A stretch of DNA of 64,000 nucleotides, taken from the NCBI RefSeq assembly GCF_004571135.1, contig NZ_SPSB01000003.1:1-64000 (forward strand), given 5' to 3'. Positions 50,386 through 56,837 of this stretch are shown piece by piece. Position numbers and translations under genes: made by a program. The notes below the pieces were generated by a model. The model saw nothing but the letters and a program-made list of their open reading frames with translations, made no database searches and had not been told where the DNA came from. Origin of the DNA: Algoriphagus kandeliae. Its GTDB lineage: Bacteria > Bacteroidota > Bacteroidia > Cytophagales > Cyclobacteriaceae. How positions within the stretch are numbered: position 1 is the stretch's first letter; every line of letters starts with the position of its first letter.

Positions 50386-51198
50386 TTATTTAAATGGCGA
50401 GTCTTTTTCTTTTGCCATCTGATTATAGACAATTCCGTCGAGAATTCCCGGCATCCATTTATTCAAAAACACCGCTAATTTTCCCTGAGAAGTCAAAACA
50501 ATATCTCTCTTTCGTTTTACGGTAGCTTTCAAAATATGCTCCGCTACCTCCTCAGAAGTCATCATCTTTGATTCATCTCGTGGAGACTCCCCTTGAGAGG
50601 TCCCATCGGCAGTCAAAGCCGTATTACGAATATTGGAGGCTGTAAATCCAGGAGCAACAACCAAGACATGAACTCCCTTTTTCATCACCTCTGTGCGAAG
50701 AGCTTCAAAAAATCCATTCATGGCGTATTTACTTGCCGTGTAGGCTGTTCGGGCAGGAGTTCCTCGATAACCGTTGATGGAAGAAACGCCGATAATTGAT
50801 CCTTTCGATTCCAAAATCGCTGGAAGGCAAAACTTAGTCGCATAGACTGTTCCCCAAAAATTTGTATCCATCACCTTTCGGAAAACTTCCAAATCCAAAT
50901 CCTGAAACAAAGCGCGCATAGATATCCCTGCATTATTGATGAGAATATCAATCCTTCCGTAATGCTTTAATGTGTCTTCTGCCATTCGCTGATTATCGGC
51001 TTCAGAAGAAGCATCAGCAAGGATAGGTAGCACCTCAAAGCCTTTAGCTTTAAGATTCTCGGCTGTTTTCTCGAGTTTATTTGAATTTCTTCCTGTGATA
51101 GCCAATTTGGCTCCTTCCCTTCCAAAAACCTCTGCACAGGCTTCACCGATTCCGGATGTGGCACCGGTAATGATTACAACTTTGTCTTTGAATTTCAT
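50386..51198 (-). CDS. SDR family oxidoreductase
   Basis: This 270-residue classical short-chain dehydrogenase has the NAD(P)-binding motif TGATSGIGEA (about 11-20), NNAGIS (about 88-93), the catalytic Ser in GVSSINGY and the YTASKYA motif (Tyr about 153, Lys about 157). It resembles DhrB/YqjQ-type lipid or steroid-like SDRs. The substrate is not readable. Its stop codon lies directly against the helicase start, which suggests one transcript, although the two functions show no obvious link. Confidence 0.9.
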   Translation of the reverse strand: MKFKDKVVIITGATSGIGEACAEVFGREGAKLAITGRNSNKLEKTAENLKAKGFEVLPILADASSEADNQRMAEDTLKHYGRIDILINNAGISMRALFQDLDLEVFRKVMDTNFWGTVYATKFCLPAILESKGSIIGVSSINGYRGTPARTAYTASKYAMNGFFEALRTEVMKKGVHVLVVAPGFTASNIRNTALTADGTSQGESPRDESKMMTSEEVAEHILKATVKRKRDIVLTSQGKLAVFLNKWMPGILDGIVYNQMAKEKDSPFK

Positions 51199-51311
51199 GG
51201 ATAAAATTTGTTGGGTAAAGATAGGGATTAGGAAGGAAAGGATGAATCTGAATCAAATCGCCCTTCCGGGACTCAAATTTTTTATTTATAACCAAATCCT
51301 ACAATCAGAAC

Positions 51312-51330
51312 GCGCCACAGGCGCTTTTTT
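51312..51330 (+). terminator. Small GC hairpin with T run
   Basis: GCGCC/GGCGC with loop ACA is followed by six T. It has terminator form on the plus strand, but no recognised plus-strand gene ends here; a 36-codon frame starts at 51242 and runs through it. It may end read-through into the RAYT region. Confidence 0.4.
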
Positions 51331-51370
51331 AGATTTAAAAAATCAATTGTGATTTCAATGAGCACGATAA

Positions 51371-51439
51371 AAAATGCTTCGGAGAAGCATTTTGATTGTA
51401 GAAATAATGATGTTATGGTCAAAAGAGCTTCGGAGAAGC
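51371..51439. repeat. REP-like hairpins next to the RAYT gene
   Basis: Two palindromes share the core GCTTC-GGA-GAAGC. The first (51371-51393) has 10-bp arms, AAAATGCTTC/GAAGCATTTT; the second (51427-51439) has 5-bp arms. They lie 30-95 bp from the 3' end of a REP-associated transposase gene, where such transposases usually keep their own repeats. Confidence 0.6.
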
Positions 51440-51465
51440 GATTCGATCAAGAAAATGAATTGGAA

Positions 51466-51933
51466 TTATTCCTCAGGGTAAAACTCAAATAAATAGTCTT
51501 CCTTGAATTCAATTTCAAACTTTTTCAAAAACCCAATGTATTCTTGCTTAAATGATAATTTACGATGGTGCTCCTCTTGATTCAAAATGTATTTATAAAC
51601 TGTATTTATCTGTGATTTTGAGTAAGAAAAAGCTCCATATCCAGTTTGCCATTCAAATCTTCCAGCCACCCAATCCTTATCCCTTAAAAATTGGTTTGAT
51701 TTGGTTTTCAAATCTCTTACCAAATCTGATAATTTCTGATTAGGATTTAAACCTATTAAACAGTGAACATGATCGGACATTCCGTTCACGATAATTGGAA
51801 AATGCCCGAGATTTTTGACCTTTGATGATAAAACCCTAAAAAAGTCCTGCCTAAATTCTTTTTTTAATAGACTTCTCCTACCCTTTACCGCAAAAATCAA
51901 ATGAACAAAAATCTGATGGTAAGTATCTGCCAT
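51466..51933 (-). CDS. REP-associated tyrosine transposase (RAYT/IS200-like, Y1_Tnp)
   Basis: This 155-residue protein is a Y1-type HUH transposase: SDHVHCLIGL (about 54-63) is a variant HUH motif, and the candidate catalytic tyrosine is in GYGAFSYSKSQINTVYKYI (about 106-124). N-terminal YHQIFVHLIFAVKGRR is the IS200/IS605 signature. There is no accompanying TnpB, and the flanks carry short hairpins rather than IS ends, so it is more likely a domesticated RAYT than an active insertion sequence. The reading frame is intact. Confidence 0.85.
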   Translation of the reverse strand: MADTYHQIFVHLIFAVKGRRSLLKKEFRQDFFRVLSSKVKNLGHFPIIVNGMSDHVHCLIGLNPNQKLSDLVRDLKTKSNQFLRDKDWVAGRFEWQTGYGAFSYSKSQINTVYKYILNQEEHHRKLSFKQEYIGFLKKFEIEFKEDYLFEFYPEE

Positions 51934-52066
51934 ATCTTAAACGTGTTGCATCATTACCTATAAGAAGGGGAAAGAATTTCAAAAATTAATTAAAGATTTA
52001 ATTTTCTCAAAGCTCATCTAGCTAAACTCAAAACTGTTTCGTCTCTTTTCATCTCCTCTTTTTCCC

Positions 52067-52074
52067 TAATTTTG
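52067..52074 (+). promoter_or_regulatory. -7 promoter element (TAATTTTG) directly upstream of rlmD
   Basis: TAATTTTG fits TAnnTTTG and ends only 5 bp before the ATG. A start site 5-7 bases downstream would put the 5' end at the start codon, so the mRNA may be leaderless. No -33 TTG was seen. Confidence 0.4.
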
Positions 52075-52079
52075 CAGCC

Positions 52080-53486
52080 ATGTCGAGAAAAATGAAGAAT
52101 AAGGTCATCACCAACCTTCTAATCGAGCGAATCGCTTCTGAAGGAAAATGTGTGGGACATCATGAAGGTAAGGTTGTTTTTGTCTCCAATGTGGCCCCGG
52201 GAGATCTGGTTGATGTACGAATTACTCGCGGAAAAAGCTCCTTTATGGAAGGAGAAGCCGTTAATTTTCATGAATACTCCAAAGACCGAATCGAACCTTT
52301 CTGCTCTCATTTTGGGGTCTGTGGAGGTTGCAAGTGGCAGCACATCAATTACGACCTTCAAAAAACCTACAAGCGACAGCAGGTGGTGGATCAATTTCAG
52401 CGAATTGCCAAAGTTCCCATTCCTGAAGTGGCACCTATTCTAGGCTCATCAGAAACAAAATATTATCGAAACAAGCTCGACTTTACATTTTCAAATTCTA
52501 GGTGGCTTACAAGAGAAGAAATCAATTCTGGGGAAGAGTTTGAACGAAATGCACTAGGATTCCATATCCCAAAAATGTTTGATAAGATCGTGGATATCGA
52601 ACATTGTTACTTGCAGGGTGGAATTTCCAATGATGTTCGAAATTCACTACGGGAATTTGCTTTGACTAATCAGTTGAGCTTTTATGATATCCGTAATCAG
52701 GTTGGGCTACTACGAAACCTAATCATCCGAACAACCAGTACGGGGCAGACGATGGTGATTGTGCAGTTTGGAGAGAATGATCCTGAATCAATTCCTCTCG
52801 TGATGGAGTTTTTAAAAACCAAATTCCCTAAAATCACTTCCCTATTGTACGTAATCAATACAAAAGGCAATGAAACTTTTCACGATTTAGAACTTGTAAC
52901 CTATGCAGGCTTACCTTATATAGAGGAAGAAATGGAGGGTTTGAAATTCAGAGTTGGCCCAAAATCATTTTATCAAACCAATTCCAAACAAGCCTACGAG
53001 TTATATAAAGTTGCAAGGGATTTTGCCGAATTAAAAGGAGATGAAGTGGTCTATGACCTCTATACCGGGACAGGCACCATTGCCAATTTTGTAGCAAAAA
53101 AGGCCAAGCAAGTCATTGGGGTAGAATATGTAGAGGCTGCAATCGAGGATGCTAAGCTAAATTCCAAAATCAATGGAATAGAGAATACCTTATTCTACGC
53201 TGGAGACATGAAGGACATTCTAAATGAAGATTTTATAGCAAATCATGCAAAGCCTGATGTCATCATTACTGATCCTCCACGTGCAGGCATGCATCAGGAC
53301 GTGGTAAATATGCTTTTACGCCTGGAAGCGCCAACTATCGTCTATGTTTCCTGTAATCCTGCCACACAAGCTCGTGATGTGGCTTTCCTTGCTGAAAAAT
53401 ACCAAGTGGAACGAATTCAGCCTGTGGACATGTTTCCTCAGACCTACCATGTAGAAAATGTTGTACGCTTAACACTCAAATCATGA
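52080..53486 (+). CDS. rlmD: 23S rRNA (uracil-C5)-methyltransferase (RlmD/RumA-like)
   Basis: This 468-residue enzyme methylates uracil in 23S rRNA. An N-terminal TRAM domain (about 8-65; IERIASEGKCVGHHEGKVVFV) is followed by Fe-S cluster cysteines in FCSHFGVCGGCKWQH (about 78-92) with a fourth in IEHCYLQ. The SAM domain has VYDLYTGTGTIANFVA and the catalytic motifs ITDPPRAGMH and VYVSCNPATQARD. The length is typical. A 4-bp overlap couples it to a small downstream gene. Confidence 0.92.
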   Translation: MSRKMKNKVITNLLIERIASEGKCVGHHEGKVVFVSNVAPGDLVDVRITRGKSSFMEGEAVNFHEYSKDRIEPFCSHFGVCGGCKWQHINYDLQKTYKRQQVVDQFQRIAKVPIPEVAPILGSSETKYYRNKLDFTFSNSRWLTREEINSGEEFERNALGFHIPKMFDKIVDIEHCYLQGGISNDVRNSLREFALTNQLSFYDIRNQVGLLRNLIIRTTSTGQTMVIVQFGENDPESIPLVMEFLKTKFPKITSLLYVINTKGNETFHDLELVTYAGLPYIEEEMEGLKFRVGPKSFYQTNSKQAYELYKVARDFAELKGDEVVYDLYTGTGTIANFVAKKAKQVIGVEYVEAAIEDAKLNSKINGIENTLFYAGDMKDILNEDFIANHAKPDVIITDPPRAGMHQDVVNMLLRLEAPTIVYVSCNPATQARDVAFLAEKYQVERIQPVDMFPQTYHVENVVRLTLKS

Positions 53487-53860
53487 TTTCCGATTTCAAC
53501 GATCCCGAATTGAACGGGAAATATTTGGGGACTATTTCCAGTGACTTTGTCAAAATCTCAGATGTATTAAAAGAGGCTGCCTATCAGGTCAAGTCAAGGG
53601 GATTTTCAGACTTTCCTATTTTTCCTATTTCTAAAGAAAAACAACCCATTGGTCAGTTATTTCTAGGCAAGGAAGAAAAGAACCTTGAGTGGAATTATTA
53701 CATCACATACATAGACGAATTCGTCCAACGAAAATTGATTGCAGAAGATGCTTTGGAGGATTTCAAAAAAGCATACAAGGATCCGGATGAATTCTGTTGT
53801 CTTTTTGTGATGGATGGAGCCTTTACAAGTTTTGTATATATCCCTTATCCTGAGGAATAA
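53483..53860 (+). CDS. Small conserved-type hypothetical protein
   Basis: This 125-residue soluble protein has no signal peptide or membrane helix and is acidic. Visible features are FPIFPISKEKQPIGQLFLG and a C-terminal DEFCCLFVMDGAFTSFVYIPYPEE. No family was recognised. Its ATG overlaps the rlmD stop (ATGA), so it is translated from the same message, and a terminator follows. A link to rRNA modification is only inferred from this coupling. Confidence 0.75.
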   Translation: MISDFNDPELNGKYLGTISSDFVKISDVLKEAAYQVKSRGFSDFPIFPISKEKQPIGQLFLGKEEKNLEWNYYITYIDEFVQRKLIAEDALEDFKKAYKDPDEFCCLFVMDGAFTSFVYIPYPEE

Positions 53861-53881
53861 AAAGACAAATCAAAAATTTAT

Positions 53882-53914
53882 AAGCCGTGATTGAAGCGAA
53901 TCACGGCTTTTTTT
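53882..53914 (+). terminator. Rho-independent terminator of the rlmD operon
   Basis: Perfect 11-bp arms AAGCCGTGATT/AATCACGGCTT with loop GAAGCG are followed by TTTTTT. The hairpin starts 22 bp after the stop of the small gene. Confidence 0.92.
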
Positions 53915-53948
53915 CGTCCTCAGGAAGAATAAATTAATTAACACAACT

Positions 53949-54671
53949 ATGTTTAAATCCACACTATCAAGATTTCATTCATTCAAAATCAGACTAGCAG
54001 CAGTCGCTTCAATTGCAATTTTAGGAACTTCCTGTTTGAATGACATTGAAACCCCAATTAGTACCCCTGCAGCCTATGTCTCCATTTACCAAAGCTCACC
54101 GGATGCTCCAGACATGGAAATTTTCGCAGATGCCAATCGCGTAACATCCCAACCACTTGGGTTTTCTGAGTTTATCGCATATAGTCCTTTTTTTACTGGT
54201 GAGCGATTATTCCGCTTTCTAAATTCTATCAATGGGGGAACACTATTGGAGAAAAATTTCCAGCTTGAAGTAAATGAAATTTACTCTGTATTTGTATTGG
54301 ACCATGCCACGGACCTTGATGCAAAACTTGTCAAAGATGATTGGGAGGATACCAAAGCTGATTTCGCTCAAATCCGATTTGCCCATCTTTCCCCCGATGC
54401 GGGAGAAGTATTCGTCGAACTTTCAGGTTTGCAAGCCCCAATTACTGCGAATACCTTATTCAAAGATGTGACAGGTTTTGGGGAAGTAGAAAAAGGTACT
54501 TATGATATTCTAATCAAGTCTGTGGAAAATGGTGAAACCCTCATCGAAATCAAAAATGTAAAAATCAAAGAAAAAAATGTGTACACCTTGCTTCTTAGAG
54601 GTTTGTATGAAGAACCTACAAATCAAAACTCTTTAGACTTGCAATTAATTACCAACTATTTCGAATTATAA
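53949..54671 (+). CDS. DUF4397 domain lipoprotein
   Basis: This 240-residue protein has a lipoprotein signal peptide with lipobox LGTSC (Cys29). The mature part has DUF4397-type sequence (YVSIYQSSPDAPDMEIFADANR; IRFAHLSPDAGEVFVELSG), with two related beta-rich segments (about 45-130 and 140-235). It is likely anchored in the outer membrane or periplasm. Function is unknown for the family. It starts 35 bp past the upstream terminator and appears to be a single gene. Confidence 0.82.
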   Translation: MFKSTLSRFHSFKIRLAAVASIAILGTSCLNDIETPISTPAAYVSIYQSSPDAPDMEIFADANRVTSQPLGFSEFIAYSPFFTGERLFRFLNSINGGTLLEKNFQLEVNEIYSVFVLDHATDLDAKLVKDDWEDTKADFAQIRFAHLSPDAGEVFVELSGLQAPITANTLFKDVTGFGEVEKGTYDILIKSVENGETLIEIKNVKIKEKNVYTLLLRGLYEEPTNQNSLDLQLITNYFEL

Positions 54672-54704
54672 ATACCGCAAAAAAGGAGTAATCCAGATTA
54701 TTTT

Positions 54705-54746
54705 CACCCTGAGCAGAGTTGAAAATCTTCAACTTCGCTCAGGGTG
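54705..54746. repeat. Inverted repeat CACCCTGAGC...GCTCAGGGTG, terminator or dispersed repeat
   Basis: Arms of 19 bp (54705-54723 and 54728-54746) differ at two positions and leave a 4-base loop. The string CACCCTGAGC-AGAGTTGAA resembles the 'CCTGAGCGAAGTCGAA' hairpin dispersed through many Bacteroidota genomes. It lies between convergent genes and could act as a terminator for both. Confidence 0.7.
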
Positions 54747-54791
54747 ACTTTTCTTCCCTCAGTCTGACAAATTCTTGTTTTTTGATTTACT

Positions 54792-56105
54792 CTATTTACT
54801 TTTCCCTGACAGAAAATGTACTTTGAAGGAAGCTCCCACCATTCCCGGATTCTCCATAAATCCTGAAAAATCCGTCATGGGGAAGTTATAAAAGGGCATC
54901 AAAACATAATTTACTCGTTGGTTTTCAAACAGCCTTACATTCAGTCCCAGATTTAAAGTAGCAAAAGGATAAAATCGTTGATTTGAGCTTTCTAAGTTAG
55001 TTTTTTGAACAACAGATTCCTGTCTAACAACAGAACTATTAATCCCATTTCCAGAAACCACCACTTGGCGATTTACCGTCGATTCTAAGTCAACTTCCTG
55101 ATTGAAGGAATAGATATTGGAAAAACCAGCCCTAAGAGAAACCGAACGACTTCGAGTGAGAGGATATTGGACAAAAACAGGAAGATCCAACTGGGCCTGG
55201 CTTAAAGTGATTTTATCCTTACTTGGAGCCATGGAACTTGCAAACATATTTCCTGGACTAGACGCAAATTGACTCTGCTGATTGAGTGAATTAAAAGCCA
55301 GACCTGTTCCAATCTGAATTTTATCAGACACTTCCATAGCCATTGCCATTCCAAATCCCAAACTATTACTTGTTACTTCCGCATTTTGGCTAGAATTGCT
55401 TCCTCCAAACGCAGGCGAAAGACCTACTTCCCATCCTAATTTGGATTCTGATTTAGAGGGTTCGATAACAGGGTAGTTATTGAATGCATACGTTGGAAAA
55501 TCAGTCTCAGGACCTGCTACAGATAATATTGGATTTAAAAGATTTAAGCCTGGTTTTTCAATTTTTAAAGCAAAATCTAAAGACGATTTATCTTGAGGTC
55601 TTAAGAAATCATCTTCCTTGGTATCAGCGAGGAAAACCAAATCTCCTTTTCTTTCTGAAATTCCTAAATTGACATTTTGATTATTTTCACCAAAATCTTC
55701 GCTGGGACCATTTGCTTTGGTTTGACTCTTATCAGCTAATTGATCCCCTATGGAGTTCTCCTTATTTCCAGAAAATTCCTGAATGGAATTATTCCCCTTT
55801 ATTTCAGTTCCTGAATCATTGGAAATATTGGTTTCTGAAGAAGCAGACTCGGTTTGGTTTAATTCGGAAAGCGTTTGATTCAATTCAATTTGGGAACCAT
55901 TCAAACTTGCAAACCACCACCAGGCCGCACCAATCACCATAGAGGCTGCGACCCCTGCAGAAAATATTTTCCACCAGGGAATCCCTCCTGTTTTTCTCTT
56001 TTTATCAAAGACCTCCCATGCCCCAATTTCGTAAGGATGAAAGCTTTCCTCCTGATATTTCTTGAGGGATTTTGCTATTTCTTGAGCTAGCTTATCTTCC
56101 TGCAT
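54792..56105 (-). CDS. Putative anti-sigma factor with beta-barrel-like C-terminus
   Basis: This 437-residue protein has a short cytoplasmic N-terminus (about 1-44), one membrane helix (about 46-66; FSAGVAASMVIGAAWWWF), a Ser/Asn/Glu-rich linker (about 70-190) and a C-terminal portion (about 215-437) with amphipathic strands like outer-membrane barrel proteins (GWEVGLSPAFGGS, GLAFNSLNQQSQF, VRLFENQRVNYVLMPFYNF). Its start overlaps the end of the ECF sigma gene by 14 bp, so it is the likely anti-sigma partner. It is not a FecR-type anti-sigma. How a membrane helix and a barrel-like domain sit in one chain is unclear. Confidence 0.65.
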   Translation of the reverse strand: MQEDKLAQEIAKSLKKYQEESFHPYEIGAWEVFDKKRKTGGIPWWKIFSAGVAASMVIGAAWWWFASLNGSQIELNQTLSELNQTESASSETNISNDSGTEIKGNNSIQEFSGNKENSIGDQLADKSQTKANGPSEDFGENNQNVNLGISERKGDLVFLADTKEDDFLRPQDKSSLDFALKIEKPGLNLLNPILSVAGPETDFPTYAFNNYPVIEPSKSESKLGWEVGLSPAFGGSNSSQNAEVTSNSLGFGMAMAMEVSDKIQIGTGLAFNSLNQQSQFASSPGNMFASSMAPSKDKITLSQAQLDLPVFVQYPLTRSRSVSLRAGFSNIYSFNQEVDLESTVNRQVVVSGNGINSSVVRQESVVQKTNLESSNQRFYPFATLNLGLNVRLFENQRVNYVLMPFYNFPMTDFSGFMENPGMVGASFKVHFLSGKSK

Positions 56106-56640
56106 ATTCTTTCAAATGTGTGTGAACTAATTGACGCAGTCGGGATTTGGCGCGAGCCAAATACACACGTGAGGAGCTTTCTGTAATACCAAGTTTTTCT
56201 CCTATTTCCCGATGACTGTATCCCTCTACTTCGTATAGATTAAAGACCAATTTGTGGTCCTCCGGTAACTGATGTAGCAAATTGACCAAGTCTTCATAGG
56301 CCAAAGAACTCAAAGCATGAACCTCATGATAGACCTCATTTTGCTCCGTTATATCCTGCTGCATGGCGTATTTCTTATTTTTCCGATACCAATCAATTGC
56401 TGCATTCACGGTAATACGTCTAAGCCAGGCTTTGACTGACTGATATCCATCCAGACTTTCGATTGAGGCAAAAAATTTTAAAAATGAATCATGGACTATC
56501 TCCTTTGCCAAATCCGAATCTTTGGCATAGGATAAGCTGATACTCATGACATAGCCATAGTATTTTTTAAAAAATAACTCTTCATGCTTGGGGGATTGAC
56601 GTTTGCAACCGTCAATCAACTCCTCGTCAGTCCAATTCAA
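56092..56640 (-). CDS. RNA polymerase ECF sigma-70 factor
   Basis: This 182-residue protein has sigma region 2 (YVMSISLSYAKDSDLAKEIVHDSFLKFF, about 29-56; WLRRITVNAAIDWYRK) and region 4 (LPEDHKLVFNLYEVEGYSHREIGEKLG, with SSSRVYLARAKSRLRQL). It is typical of Bacteroidota ECF sigma factors, with no extra domains. It is transcribed with the overlapping anti-sigma-like gene and preceded by a TATCTTTG box. Its regulon is unknown; the nearby SusC/SusD system usually answers to sigma/FecR pairs, so a link is not assured. Confidence 0.9.
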   Translation of the reverse strand: MNWTDEELIDGCKRQSPKHEELFFKKYYGYVMSISLSYAKDSDLAKEIVHDSFLKFFASIESLDGYQSVKAWLRRITVNAAIDWYRKNKKYAMQQDITEQNEVYHEVHALSSLAYEDLVNLLHQLPEDHKLVFNLYEVEGYSHREIGEKLGITESSSRVYLARAKSRLRQLVHTHLKEYAGR

Positions 56641-56685
56641 TCTTCAATTTTTGATTTAGAGGCTGATTTAACTCGGATTTCAATC

Positions 56686-56693
56686 CAAAGATA
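56686..56693 (-). promoter_or_regulatory. -7 promoter element (TATCTTTG) of the ECF sigma operon
   Basis: CAAAGATA on plus reads TATCTTTG on minus, a TAnnTTTG match, 45 bp upstream of the sigma factor ATG. It suggests expression by the housekeeping sigma factor; no -33 box was seen. Confidence 0.5.
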
Positions 56694-56774
56694 AGACCTC
56701 ATAAATATCCCATTTACCTAGGTTTTGGTTCTATGATGCCTCTTTATTTTGATTTTTTTTCAAAAACCCTCAAT

Positions 56775-56809
56775 AAAAAAAGCATCCACGTGGATGAAAC
56801 GGATGCTTT
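56775..56809 (-). terminator. Terminator after the FAD oxidoreductase gene
   Basis: AAAGCATCC/GGATGCTTT (56779-56787 and 56801-56809) with a 13-base loop is followed on the minus strand by a U run (A-tract 56775-56780). It starts 29 bp past the stop of the flavoprotein gene. Confidence 0.8.
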
Positions 56810-56837
56810 GTTTGAAACGCTACAAATTCAGCTAAAA

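Noticed and set aside
51095..51352. 85-codon plus-strand frame across the SDR start
   Set aside because: Most of it is antisense to the SDR gene. Only the last 36 codons are intergenic, and they show no clear signature.
51466..51933. Complete IS200/IS605 insertion sequence
   Set aside because: No TnpB, no paired subterminal ends with a defined target site could be identified; RAYT with REP hairpins fits better.
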